From assembly GCA_964444885.1 (NCBI GenBank), contig CAYUIZ010000094.1:1-11910 (forward strand): DNA of 11,910 nt. Reading direction: 5' to 3'. Of this stretch, positions 1-7,530 are shown piece after piece. The position numbers and the translations under genes are program-made. Below the pieces are notes generated by a model, which worked only from the letters and a program-made list of their open reading frames with translations, did not search any database and had not been told where the DNA came from. Position 1 is the first letter of the stretch; every line of letters begins with the position of its first letter. This DNA is from CAYRGQ01 sp964444885 (GTDB lineage Bacteria > Bacteroidota > Bacteroidia > Sphingobacteriales > Sphingobacteriaceae).

Positions 1-1
1 T

Positions 2-796
2 GTGAAACAAAATGCATTGAAATCACTGTGGCTTAGCGCGTTGGGAATTACCCTTATCGCCGCCTGCTATCCGCCCCATGGCTCGCGGGCCGACCGCACG
101 GAGCTGATCGATACGGTCGCTAGCGACACCGTGGCGGTGAGGCCGATCCCCGCGGACACCTTTCGGGATGCGGTACTGGCGCAATACCGCCGCGTCGGCC
201 TCGAACTTACCGAACTGGATACGGGCGTATTCACCATGGCCTATACGGGCTACCTCAACCTTCGCGCTTCCGGCCGGACCAACAGCTCGATATTGACTAT
301 CGTCGACTTCAACGTACCCAGCACCGAGCACCGCATGTGGATCGTCGACCTGGCACAGGATTCCCTGTTGCTCCACACCTGGTCGGCGCATGGCGAAGGG
401 AGCGGGCGGGAAACAGCAACTACCTTTTCCAATCGGCCGGGGTCCTTGCAAACCAGCTTGGGCTTTTACCTGACGGCGGAGGAGTATATCGGCAAAAACG
501 GCCGGTCGCTACGGCTGGATGGCCTCGACGAAGGGTTTAACACGAATGCGCGCCGCCGCTACGTGGTGATGCATGGTGCCGACTACGTCAGCCAAGACAC
601 CATCGCAGCGTTGGGTTACTTAGGCAATAGCGAGGGCTGTCCTGCGGTGTCCCACGCCGTCAACCACCAAGTTATCGATTGGGTCAAAGGCAAATCTGTG
701 CTATTCATCACCGGACCCGAGACCACCTACCATTCGGCATGGCTAAACCGCGAGAAGGCTCACCGATACCTTATCCACGGCCAAAAATCCGATTAA
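2..796 (+). CDS. Murein L,D-transpeptidase catalytic domain family lipoprotein (YkuD_2 type)
   Basis: A 264-residue protein read from a GTG at the left edge; an upstream start cannot be excluded because the window begins there. Residues 1-22 form a lipoprotein signal peptide with lipobox IAAC (Cys22), so the mature protein should be membrane anchored and face the periplasm. The body resembles the YkuD_2 (PF13645) family: HGEGSG at 130-135, FSN and GS near 142-148, VVMHGA at 188-193, and NSEGCPAV at 209-216 with likely nucleophile Cys213 and likely partner His191. Family members are annotated as murein L,D-transpeptidases acting on peptide cross-links, although activity is proven for few of them. 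The stretch at about 25-60 looks like a linker. The gene converges with rmuC and overlaps its stop codon. Family call is firm; exact reaction is inferred. Confidence 0.85.
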   Translation: MKQNALKSLWLSALGITLIAACYPPHGSRADRTELIDTVASDTVAVRPIPADTFRDAVLAQYRRVGLELTELDTGVFTMAYTGYLNLRASGRTNSSILTIVDFNVPSTEHRMWIVDLAQDSLLLHTWSAHGEGSGRETATTFSNRPGSLQTSLGFYLTAEEYIGKNGRSLRLDGLDEGFNTNARRRYVVMHGADYVSQDTIAALGYLGNSEGCPAVSHAVNHQVIDWVKGKSVLFITGPETTYHSAWLNREKAHRYLIHGQKSD

Positions 797-2166
797 TCGC
801 CCTCGGTATCGCTGTCGATGTGCTTGTCGCTAAGCTGCTTGTTGGCGCGGGCGCCCAGCTTTTTCAGCTTTTCCACCTTGCGGATCACGTTGCCGGGGCC
901 GGTTCCCAATTTTCGGGTTGCTGCCTCGTGCGAACGCACGGCACGCCCCAACTGCTCACCCACGGTATCCATGTCGTCAAGAAACCCGACAAACTTATCA
1001 TACAGCGCCCCGGCTTCTTTCGCGATTTCCAGCACGTTGCGCGTTTGGCGCTCCTGCTTCCAGATGCTGGCAATAGTACGTAATGTAGCCAGTAACGTAG
1101 ACGGACTGACGATGACCACGCGCCGGTCCCAAGCCTCGCTGAATAGCTCAGGCTTGCAGGACACCGACATGCTAAACGCGGATTCGATGGGCATGAAAAG
1201 CAAAACAAAGTCAGGCGAATTGATGCCGTATAGGTCTTGATAATTTTTTGCCGATAAGCCCTTTACATGGTTTTCCACAGATAGGACGTGTTGACGCGCG
1301 CTAGCTTCGGCCTGCTCTTCGCTGTCGGCATTGGCCCACCGTTCATAAGCCACCAACGACACTTTTGCATCGATGACGAGATGCTTTTCGTCTGGCAGCT
1401 CGATAATGGCATCGGGCTGAAGTCGGCGTCCGTCGTCGCCCGGCATCGATGCCTGCAAACGATATTCGCGGTCTTTGACTAGGCCTGACCGTTCTAGTAC
1501 ACGCTCCAGAATCACTTCACCCCAATTACCCTGCTTTTTGGTGTCGCCTTTGAGCGCCCGTGTCAGGTTATTGGCTTCGTCTTGGATGCGTAGACTCTGT
1601 TCCATCAGCTGCTGTACTACGCCCTTCAGCGCATTTCGCTCGGCGGCTTCGGTCTGATAGGCCTTGTCAACCTTGTCTTCGAATGTTTTGATCTTTTCCC
1701 TGAGCGGGCTCAGAATCCCCTCCATCGATTTGGTGTTCGTCTCGGTGAATTTCCGTGTCTTTTCTTCCAATATACGGTCGGCTAGTCCCCGAAACTCAAG
1801 GTTAAACTGCTCGCGTATCTGCGTGATTTCCTCCTTTTGCTCACTAACTTTTTCTTGTTGGGCCTGGTGATACGCACGCATGTTCTCCAACGATTTTTGG
1901 GCATCAAGGTATGCTTGGCGGAGCGCTTCCAGCTCACTTCGCCACTGCTCCCGCTCAGACCGGAATGTTGCATCCATCCGCTTTTTCTCATCGGACTCGT
2001 GCAAGGCTTGCTGTTCCACCCGGGCAAGCTGTAGCCGAAGTTCTTCCCGCTCTTGGTGCAGGGCTGCCAACTCATGGGCATGGTCAGGCGCTTTGCCCCG
2101 CTTCATGAACAAAATCAAAGCAATGAGCAAAAATAGGGCGGAAAGCACAGTTAGGTATAGTTCCAT
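793..2166 (-). CDS. rmuC: DNA recombination protein RmuC homologue
   Basis: A 457-residue protein. An N-terminal membrane helix (about residues 4-22) is followed by a long charged coiled coil (about 25-205) and then the RmuC domain (PF02646) with QGNWGE near 212, PDAIIELP near 251, IDAKVS near 265, FMPIES near 324 and VIVSPSTLLATLR after that. RmuC is a predicted nuclease-like, membrane-attached protein; in E. coli its loss raises inversion between short inverted repeats, but its biochemistry is poorly known. The reading frame is open for 18 more codons upstream, but the ATG at 2166 is chosen because the membrane helix begins there and an exact TAnnTTTG element lies 4 bp before it. The stop codon overlaps that of the convergent upstream-edge gene. 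Confidence 0.93.
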   Translation of the reverse strand: MELYLTVLSALFLLIALILFMKRGKAPDHAHELAALHQEREELRLQLARVEQQALHESDEKKRMDATFRSEREQWRSELEALRQAYLDAQKSLENMRAYHQAQQEKVSEQKEEITQIREQFNLEFRGLADRILEEKTRKFTETNTKSMEGILSPLREKIKTFEDKVDKAYQTEAAERNALKGVVQQLMEQSLRIQDEANNLTRALKGDTKKQGNWGEVILERVLERSGLVKDREYRLQASMPGDDGRRLQPDAIIELPDEKHLVIDAKVSLVAYERWANADSEEQAEASARQHVLSVENHVKGLSAKNYQDLYGINSPDFVLLFMPIESAFSMSVSCKPELFSEAWDRRVVIVSPSTLLATLRTIASIWKQERQTRNVLEIAKEAGALYDKFVGFLDDMDTVGEQLGRAVRSHEAATRKLGTGPGNVIRKVEKLKKLGARANKQLSDKHIDSDTEGD

Positions 2167-2338
2167 ACGACAAAGGTAGAAAAAGATCGAGCTTTCGCCC
2201 CCCGTCGCAATTATGCTCACACCGACTGCAAATACAACGGTGCTACATTCCTATCGGGCGAGTCAGGCCATGGAATATCCTTCGCTTGCATCCTGGACTC
2301 CAGCCCCAAAAAGAAGATGATCTGAGCTTAGTTTTAGG
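2167..2338. other. Intergenic region between panD and rmuC
   Basis: 172 bp that hold the rmuC -7 element at one end. No convincing intrinsic terminator for panD was found; the only inverted repeat seen, CTGGAcTCCAG near 2293, has too small a loop. No small coding frame with a recognisable start was supported. Confidence 0.5.
2171..2178 (-). promoter_or_regulatory. Bacteroidota -7 promoter element of rmuC
   Basis: Read on the minus strand this is TACCTTTG, an exact match to the TAnnTTTG consensus of the primary sigma factor in Bacteroidota. Only 4 bp (TCGT) separate it from the rmuC ATG. No TTTG-like -33 element is visible at the expected 19-21 bp upstream. Transcription should begin at or almost at the start codon. 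Confidence 0.6.
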
Positions 2339-2686
2339 TTAGTTTAACCGGTTGTTCCCGTCTGGGAAAAGAAGTATGGGGGTGTGTTGTTTGGCTTTCC
2401 CAAACTCCATCAGCGCGTAGGAAATAACGATAATAATATCCCCAACCTGTACCAGCCGGGCGGCTGCGCCATTGAGGCATACGGTGCCAGATCCACGTTC
2501 GCCTTTGATGACGTACGTCTCGAAGCGCGCGCCATTGTTGTTATTTACGATCTGAACCTTCTCGTTCGCAATAATATGAGCTGCATCCATCAGGTCTTCA
2601 TCAATCGTGATGCTCCCAACATAGTTCAGCTCCGCTTGCGTAACCCGTACCCTGTGAATCTTCGATTTCAACACCTCAATCATCAT
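2339..2686 (-). CDS. panD: Aspartate 1-decarboxylase (pyruvoyl enzyme)
   Basis: A 115-residue protein, close to the usual length of about 120. It makes beta-alanine from L-aspartate for pantothenate synthesis in the cytoplasm. The proenzyme cuts itself between Gly24 and Ser25 (YVGSITID), and Ser25 becomes the pyruvoyl group. The active-site residues known from the E. coli enzyme are in register: Lys9, His11, Arg12, Arg54, Tyr58, and the NGAAA loop at 72-76. Two adjacent ATG codons (2686 and 2683) could start the protein. The first is used here because an exact TAnnTTTG element sits 4 bp before it. It lies 30 bp downstream of panC and may be transcribed both from panC and from its own promoter. 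Confidence 0.96.
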   Translation of the reverse strand: MMIEVLKSKIHRVRVTQAELNYVGSITIDEDLMDAAHIIANEKVQIVNNNNGARFETYVIKGERGSGTVCLNGAAARLVQVGDIIIVISYALMEFGKAKQHTPILLFPDGNNRLN

Positions 2687-2690
2687 GGCA

Positions 2691-2698
2691 CAAAGATA
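2691..2698 (-). promoter_or_regulatory. Bacteroidota -7 promoter element of panD
   Basis: Minus-strand TATCTTTG, an exact TAnnTTTG match, lies in the 30-bp gap between panC and panD with 4 bp (TGCC) before the ATG. The spacing is the same as at rmuC. A -33 element is not evident. It suggests a separate, leaderless panD transcript within the pan cluster. Confidence 0.55.
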
Positions 2699-2716
2699 CG
2701 GAAATTCTATAAAACG

Positions 2717-3577
2717 CTAATCACGCCCAGGGAAATCCAACAGCATATTGTCGATCAACCGCACGCCATCTACCCAAGCCGCGACCAGCGCAACTGCGGC
2801 CTGCCCTGCTCCCACCGCGCCTATTTCACCCAATGTAGCCGCATCCCTTACCTCAAAATATTCCAAATCCACGCCATCACTTTGCGACAGGCTTTCGACC
2901 GCTTGGCTCACCACCTGCCGCACCTCCATATTCACACTATTGGTTTTCGCATTGCGGAGCGTTGCCACGAGCGCCAGCGCCTGTTGCCGTCCTGTGTCGG
3001 ACAGCCGCACATTTCGGGAGCTCATCGCCAAGCCGTCATGTTCACGTACCGTCGGGCATATCGCCAACTTAACGGGCAACTTCAACGCCTGCACCATGTG
3101 CTGAATGACCATGCATTGCTGGAAATCCTTCTGGCCGAAACAAGCGATGTCTGGCCTGACCGCGTCAAACAGTTTGCTGACGATTTGGGTGACCCCTTGG
3201 AAGTGCCCGGGCCGGTGCTTGGCCTCCAGGATCACGTCCAGCTCGCCCAAGTCGAGGTGCCAAGCCGGTTCGTCGTCGGGATACATCTCCTCCACCTCGG
3301 GTATAAACAGCAGATCGCACTTTGCGTGGCGGAGCATCTGAATATCACGCTCGATGGGCCGTGGGTACTTTTTCAGATCTTCGGGATCATTAAATTGCGT
3401 AGGATTGACGAAAATGCTGCACACCACTAGGTCTACCAGGGGTTTGGCATATTCCACCAAGGAAAGATGGCCCGCATGCAGCGCGCCCATAGTCGGCACC
3501 AAGCCGATACGTTTGCCTTGCGCTTGATGCGGTGCCAGCCAAGCCTGCAGTTCGTTCCGGTTCGTTACGATTTCCAC
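2717..3577 (-). CDS. panC: Pantothenate synthetase (pantoate--beta-alanine ligase)
   Basis: A 286-residue protein, normal for the family. It joins pantoate and beta-alanine with ATP to give pantothenate, the CoA precursor, and so uses the product of PanD encoded next door. Family motifs are all present: PTMGALHAGH at 28-37 (the HIGH-like nucleotide-binding signature), FVNPTQFND, GHFQGV, FGQKDFQQ and MSSRN. The start is a GTG located 11 bp after the kbl stop; no in-frame ATG precedes the first motif, and no Shine-Dalgarno is apparent, so translation probably depends on the kbl transcript. The partner panB is not in the window. Confidence 0.96.
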   Translation of the reverse strand: MEIVTNRNELQAWLAPHQAQGKRIGLVPTMGALHAGHLSLVEYAKPLVDLVVCSIFVNPTQFNDPEDLKKYPRPIERDIQMLRHAKCDLLFIPEVEEMYPDDEPAWHLDLGELDVILEAKHRPGHFQGVTQIVSKLFDAVRPDIACFGQKDFQQCMVIQHMVQALKLPVKLAICPTVREHDGLAMSSRNVRLSDTGRQQALALVATLRNAKTNSVNMEVRQVVSQAVESLSQSDGVDLEYFEVRDAATLGEIGAVGAGQAAVALVAAWVDGVRLIDNMLLDFPGRD

Positions 3578-3588
3578 GGGTGTTCGGG

Positions 3589-4779
3589 CTAATCAATCAC
3601 GCCAAGCGCCTTGCCGACTTTCGTAAAGGCTGCAATCGCTTGATCCAAGTGATGTTGTTCATGTGCTGCTGACAATTGCACCCGAATACGGGCCTGTTCG
3701 CGCGGTACCACCGGAAAGTAGAAGCCGATCACGTAGATTCCTTCTTCCAGCATCTTCGCTGCAAATTCCTGAGCCAGCTTGGCATCGTATAACATGACCG
3801 GCACAATGGGATGCGTGCCTGGCTTGATGTCAAACCCAGCTTGGGTCATCTTTTCGCGGAAGTAAACGGTATTGCTTTCGAGCTTGTCGCGCAGTTCCGT
3901 CGTTTCGCTCAACATGTCCAATACGGCGATAGACGCGCCCACAATGGCCGGTGCCAGCGTATTGGAGAACAGATACGGACGCGAGCGCTGGCGCAGCATA
4001 TCGATAATTTCCTTTCTTCCGGAGGTGAATCCGCCGGAAGCACCGCCGAGCGCTTTACCCAGCGTGCCCGTGATAATATCCACGCGATCCATCACGCCGA
4101 ACAGTTCGTGTGTGCCGCGCCCGGTCTTGCCGACAAACCCCGAGCAATGGGAATCATCTATCATGACCAAAGCCTTGTATTTGTCCGCTAAGTCGCATAT
4201 TTGGTCGAGCGGCGCTACGCTGCCGTCCATGGAGAATGCGCCATCGGTGACGATAATCCGATGCCGTGCACTCTGCGCGGCTTTCAGCTGGGCCTCTAGA
4301 TCCTCCATGTTGCAGTTCTTATAGCGGAATCGCTGGGCTTTGCACAGCCGAACACCGTCGATGATCGACGCGTGGTTCAGCTCGTCGGAGATAATCGCAT
4401 CCTCGGGTCCGAACAGCGGCTCAAACACGCCTCCGTTTGCATCAAATGCCGCGGCATAAAGAATGGTGTCCTCCGTTCCCAAAAACTGGGAGATCTTGGC
4501 TTCGAGTGTCTTGTGGATATCCTGCGTACCGCAGATAAAACGCACCGACGACATGCCATAACCATGGCTGTCGATCGTGCTCTTCGCGGCCTCGATGACT
4601 TTGGGGTGCGCAGAAAGCCCCAGATAGTTGTTTGCACAGAAGTTGATGACCTCCGCACCGCCCTGCACGCTGATTTGCGCGCCCTGCGGCGTGGTGATGA
4701 CACGTTCTGCTTTGTATAATCCAGCCTCCTTGATGGCTTCCAGTTCTTTCTGCAGTTGGGGATGAAGGGTCTCGTACAT
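3589..4779 (-). CDS. kbl: Glycine C-acetyltransferase (2-amino-3-ketobutyrate CoA ligase)
   Basis: A 396-residue, fold-type I PLP enzyme of the alpha-oxoamine synthase family, close to the 398 residues of E. coli Kbl. It converts 2-amino-3-ketobutyrate and CoA to glycine and acetyl-CoA in threonine breakdown. Visible motifs: FCANNYLGL at 47-55, GMSSVRFICGT at 75-85, DELNHAS at 132-138, IDDSH at 207-211 (Asp208 contacts the PLP ring), and TGTLGKALGGASGG at 237-250 with PLP lysine Lys242. The frame is open for 45 further codons upstream, but ATG 4779 matches family length, has AGGA 4 bp before it and a TAGTTTTG element 23 bp before it. Related paralogues (serine palmitoyltransferase, AONS) are less likely given the overall sequence. 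The partner tdh is not present here. Confidence 0.92.
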   Translation of the reverse strand: MYETLHPQLQKELEAIKEAGLYKAERVITTPQGAQISVQGGAEVINFCANNYLGLSAHPKVIEAAKSTIDSHGYGMSSVRFICGTQDIHKTLEAKISQFLGTEDTILYAAAFDANGGVFEPLFGPEDAIISDELNHASIIDGVRLCKAQRFRYKNCNMEDLEAQLKAAQSARHRIIVTDGAFSMDGSVAPLDQICDLADKYKALVMIDDSHCSGFVGKTGRGTHELFGVMDRVDIITGTLGKALGGASGGFTSGRKEIIDMLRQRSRPYLFSNTLAPAIVGASIAVLDMLSETTELRDKLESNTVYFREKMTQAGFDIKPGTHPIVPVMLYDAKLAQEFAAKMLEEGIYVIGFYFPVVPREQARIRVQLSAAHEQHHLDQAIAAFTKVGKALGVID

Positions 4780-4802
4780 AATTTCCTGTTTTTGTGCTAG
4801 CC

Positions 4803-4810
4803 CAAAACTA
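4803..4810 (-). promoter_or_regulatory. Bacteroidota -7 promoter element of kbl-panC
   Basis: Minus-strand TAGTTTTG, an exact TAnnTTTG match, lies 23 bp before the kbl ATG. The short leader carries an AGGA 4 bp from the start codon, one of the few Shine-Dalgarno-like sequences in the window. It lies downstream of the pdhB terminator, so kbl should be an independent transcription unit. Confidence 0.55.
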
Positions 4811-4916
4811 CGGAAATTTTGCCACACGGCGGGCTTTCCCCGGACGCAGCGCACACGATTGACCGTGCACCTACCTGGCGGCGTTCTCCCTTGGATGGAA
4901 AGGCAACCGGGCAAAC

Positions 4917-4955
4917 AAAAAAAATCCGTATCAAGCCATGCTCGATACGGATTTT
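4917..4955 (-). terminator. Intrinsic terminator of pdhB
   Basis: A perfect 12-bp inverted repeat (AAAATCCGTATC at 4921-4932, GATACGGATTTT at 4944-4955) encloses 11 nt in which AGC and GCT can pair further around a CAT loop. Read on the minus strand, the stem ends in a run of eight T (the complement of A at 4917-4924). It lies 20 bp after the pdhB stop. The A-T base pairs at the stem foot could make it work to some extent on the other strand too. Confidence 0.9.
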
Positions 4956-4975
4956 AACCTACAAACGTGTAGGGT

Positions 4976-5962
4976 CTATTTTTTGATGTACATGACCTCC
5001 TTGACGGCTTTGACCACGCGCTCCACGTTGGGAAGCGCTGCCTGGATCAGGGTAGGTCCATAAGGCAACGGCACGTCAGCCGAGGTGATGCGCACAACAG
5101 GCGCGTCTAAGTAGTCAAATGCGTTTCGTTGCACGTTGTAGGCAAGTTCGGAAGAGATTGACGCTAACGGCCATGCTTCTTCCACCACCACGAGGCGGTT
5201 TGTTTTCTTCACCGAAGTAATAATCGCTTCGTAGTCAATAGGCCGAACGGAACGCAGGTTGATTAAGTCAACCTCGATGCCTTCCTTCGTTAGCTCCTCT
5301 ACGGCCGGCTGCACCACCCGGGGCAGCATCTTGCCAAAGGAAACGATCGTCACGTCGGTTCCTTCGCGCATGATTTCAGCCTTGCCCAATGGCAGGTAAT
5401 ATTCTTCTTCGGGCACGTTTCCTTTATCGCCGTACATGACTTCGGATTCCATGAAAATAACCGGATCCGGATCCACGATCGCCTGCTTCAGCAAACCTTT
5501 GGCATCGTATGGGTTAGCCGGTACGACAACTTTGAGGCCTGGCGTATTCGCAAACCAATTTTCAAAGTTTTGGGAGTGCTGTGCGGCCAGCTGACCGGCA
5601 TTGCCCGTGGGCCCGCGGAATACCATCGGGATGGGGAACTGCCCGCCGCTCATGGAATACATCTTCGCCGCCGAGTTGATGATTTGATCGATGGCTACCA
5701 GCGAGAAGTTGAACGTCATGAACTCAATAATGGGCCTCAGGCCGTTCATCGCCGCACCGATACCGATACCAGCAAACCCAAGCTCTGAGATGGGCGTATC
5801 AATCACCCGTTTGGGGCCAAATTCGTCAAGCATCCCTTGGCTCACTTTGTAAGCGCCGTTATACTCGGCAACTTCCTCGCCCATTAGGAAAATCTTCTCG
5901 TCTTTACGCATCTCTTCGCTCATAGCCTCGCGAAGCGCTTCTCTGAATTGTATTTCTCTCAT
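4976..5962 (-). CDS. pdhB: Pyruvate dehydrogenase E1 component, beta subunit
   Basis: A 328-residue protein of the transketolase-like TPP family, full length for E1 beta. With E1 alpha it decarboxylates pyruvate and transfers the acetyl group to the E2 lipoyl domain, feeding acetyl-CoA synthesis. Key sites: VIDTPISELGFAG at 53-65 with Glu60, which matches the TPP-activating glutamate; RGPTG near 116; AAQHSQ at 126-131 with His129, matching the active-site histidine of human E1 beta; and ITSADVPLPYG near the C-terminus. The frame is open 79 codons further upstream, but that stretch lacks family similarity and covers the promoter, so ATG 5962 is used. No E1 alpha, E2 or E3 gene is adjacent. A branched-chain 2-oxoacid E1 beta is a less likely alternative. 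Confidence 0.93.
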   Translation of the reverse strand: MREIQFREALREAMSEEMRKDEKIFLMGEEVAEYNGAYKVSQGMLDEFGPKRVIDTPISELGFAGIGIGAAMNGLRPIIEFMTFNFSLVAIDQIINSAAKMYSMSGGQFPIPMVFRGPTGNAGQLAAQHSQNFENWFANTPGLKVVVPANPYDAKGLLKQAIVDPDPVIFMESEVMYGDKGNVPEEEYYLPLGKAEIMREGTDVTIVSFGKMLPRVVQPAVEELTKEGIEVDLINLRSVRPIDYEAIITSVKKTNRLVVVEEAWPLASISSELAYNVQRNAFDYLDAPVVRITSADVPLPYGPTLIQAALPNVERVVKAVKEVMYIKK

Positions 5963-5994
5963 TACGGGTGTACTGAATACATTAAAATTAATCG

Positions 5995-6002
5995 CAAACC
6001 TA
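5995..6002 (-). promoter_or_regulatory. Bacteroidota -7 promoter element of pdhB
   Basis: Minus-strand TAGGTTTG, an exact TAnnTTTG match, lies 32 bp before the pdhB ATG in the 110-bp gap after mqnB, preceded by an AT-rich stretch with seven A. The -33 box is not clear. It separates pdhB from the upstream mqnB run. Confidence 0.6.
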
Positions 6003-6072
6003 CCATATTTTTTTGACATTTTGAAGCTGTAGCCCCGTAATATTGCGGCAGAATATGCGGAAATTACAAAAC

Positions 6073-6696
6073 TCAGACAGGCAGGACAGTCAAGAATTCG
6101 ATAAGCCAATGATTCAGGTTCGCGATGGCTTTTTCCAGTTGCCAGTTGTCCCGTTGCCGGCGTTCCACGTAGTTGGACAGCGCCCGCACTTGTACGCATT
6201 GAACGTTCGCTTGACTGCCCGCGTAGAACACGGCAGCGCCCTCCATGCTTTCGACCTCCGGCGAGCGGCGGGCCGCTACGCGCTCAATGCTGGGCGGATG
6301 GCCATGTACGGTGTTTACCGTAATCCCCACGACGGACGGAAGCCTTTCCAGCGCCGGAAAATGCCCCTCTATGCGCTCGGTAAAGACGCTGGGTCCAAAA
6401 CCCAAAACCTCCCCCTCAATAAACGCCTCGCCGTCCTCGGCACCCAGCTCGGCAAAGCTATCCCGGGAAACACGAACCACGTCGCCCAAGGTGCGATTGC
6501 GGTCAAAACTGCCGCAAACCCCTACGTTCAACAACAGATCCGGCTGCTGCAGGGCCAGCGCCCGCCCGAGGTGGTACGCCGTGGCAGCCATCCCCACGCC
6601 TGTCACCAAAAATTCGACACGGTGTGCCCCGCGATAAGGCTGGGCAAGCGCAGGGGCGATTTCGCCTGGGGTAGCCGCAATGATCAGGATATCCAT
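6073..6696 (-). CDS. mqnB: Futalosine hydrolase
   Basis: A 207-residue protein of the nucleoside phosphorylase / MTA-SAH nucleosidase fold. MqnB splits futalosine to hypoxanthine and dehypoxanthine futalosine in the futalosine route to menaquinone. Visible signatures: VTGVGM at 31-36, NVGVCGSF at 57-64, VESMEGAAVFY at 148-158 with the ribose-binding Glu152, and RALSNYVE at 171-178, the nucleobase-binding region. The SNYVE ending is characteristic of MqnB rather than of MTA/SAH nucleosidase. The ATG lies just 3 bp after the stop of the glucosaminidase gene upstream, so the two are almost certainly co-transcribed. Other mqn genes are not in the window. Confidence 0.93.
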   Translation of the reverse strand: MDILIIAATPGEIAPALAQPYRGAHRVEFLVTGVGMAATAYHLGRALALQQPDLLLNVGVCGSFDRNRTLGDVVRVSRDSFAELGAEDGEAFIEGEVLGFGPSVFTERIEGHFPALERLPSVVGITVNTVHGHPPSIERVAARRSPEVESMEGAAVFYAGSQANVQCVQVRALSNYVERRQRDNWQLEKAIANLNHWLIEFLTVLPV

Positions 6697-6699
6697 GCG

Positions 6700-7530
6700 T
6701 TACCGGCTTACCATCAATAATTGGCCTACGGCCAACGACTCGCCTTTCAAGCCGTTCATCGCACGCAATTCTTCATCAGATATACCGTATTTTTTTCCAA
6801 TAGAGAGGAGCGTCTCGCCCGATGCCACTTCATGGATAACCATCGCCACGGCAGGTTTGGCCGCGGCCACTTCCCGTTCTTGCGGCGCCTGCTTGATTTC
6901 GGTTTTGACGATCACCTCGCGCTGGTCCTTTTCACCTTGCGTTTCGGGCCGGTCATACTGGTCGAGGCTATAACGCTCGATCAGGTCGATGAGTAATTCG
7001 GCATAACGCGGATTAGTGGCGTAGCCAGCGTCTTTCAGTCCGCGGGCCCAGCCGCGGTAATCGTTTTTGTCTAGTTCGAAAAGCTTGGCATAACGGGGCC
7101 GGAGCAGGAACTCGGAATGATCGCGGAATGACTGGGTGGGGTCGTCGTACACGCGGAAACAGTCGTTCGGATTGTCATCCCGGTGATAGGTGCGCTGCCC
7201 CTGCCATCCGGATGCGCATTTGATCCCGAAGTGGTTGTTGGACACGCGTGCCAGCTCGCTGTTCCCGCTCCCCGACTCCAGGATTGCCTGGGCAAGCTTG
7301 ATGCTGGCAGGTATACCGTAGCGCTCCATCTCGGCAACGGCAATACGCTTGTACTTGTCTATATATTCCCAGCCTGACAGGCTGGTGCGCGCCGGGCTTG
7401 CCGACGGCGTTCGGGCCGGTGGCCGCTTGTCGTAGGTCGTGCGTGTGGGGCGGGGGTGCGAATCCTTTCGCGATAAGCACGACGACAGTGTGAGTAAGGC
7501 AAGTACGTATATCAGGTAACCTTTCTTCAT
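6700..7530 (-). CDS. Lipoprotein glucosaminidase with C-terminal LysM domain
   Basis: A 276-residue protein. A lipoprotein signal peptide ends in LSSC (Cys18), followed by a Pro/Arg/Ser/Thr-rich linker to about 52. Residues 55-192 are a glucosaminidase domain (GH73, Flg_new-like) with likely catalytic Glu85 in AILESGSG, NNHFGIK at 98-104, YDDPTQSFRDHSEFL and AGYATNP. A charged Glu/Lys/Gln linker leads to a LysM peptidoglycan-binding domain at about 232-274. It probably cuts the glycan backbone of peptidoglycan while tethered to a membrane, most likely the outer one. Its ATG overlaps the stop of the upstream paralogue by 1 bp (TAATG), pointing to translational coupling. Whether it is an N-acetylglucosaminidase or another glycan hydrolase is inferred from the family. 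Confidence 0.9.
   Translation of the reverse strand: MKKGYLIYVLALLTLSSCLSRKDSHPRPTRTTYDKRPPARTPSASPARTSLSGWEYIDKYKRIAVAEMERYGIPASIKLAQAILESGSGNSELARVSNNHFGIKCASGWQGQRTYHRDDNPNDCFRVYDDPTQSFRDHSEFLLRPRYAKLFELDKNDYRGWARGLKDAGYATNPRYAELLIDLIERYSLDQYDRPETQGEKDQREVIVKTEIKQAPQEREVAAAKPAVAMVIHEVASGETLLSIGKKYGISDEELRAMNGLKGESLAVGQLLMVSR

Noticed and set aside
2293..2303. Inverted repeat CTGGA/TCCAG as a panD terminator
   Set aside because: A 1-nt loop cannot form a hairpin and no T run follows on the minus strand.
2384..3430. A 348-codon open frame on the + strand opposite panD and panC
   Set aside because: It is antisense to two clearly recognised enzymes, has no family motifs, and its length is explained by GC-rich third positions of the genes on the other strand.
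4780..4914. A 45-residue N-terminal extension of kbl
   Set aside because: It would exceed the family length and run through the TAGTTTTG element; the internal ATG has AGGA close upstream.
4780..4916. A possible riboswitch upstream of kbl
   Set aside because: The leader from the TAGTTTTG element is only about 20 nt and I could not see a glycine or other known aptamer core.
5963..6199. A 79-residue N-terminal extension of pdhB
   Set aside because: It runs through the pdhB promoter element and overlaps the mqnB end, and E1 beta proteins normally begin at the conserved MREIQF-like start.
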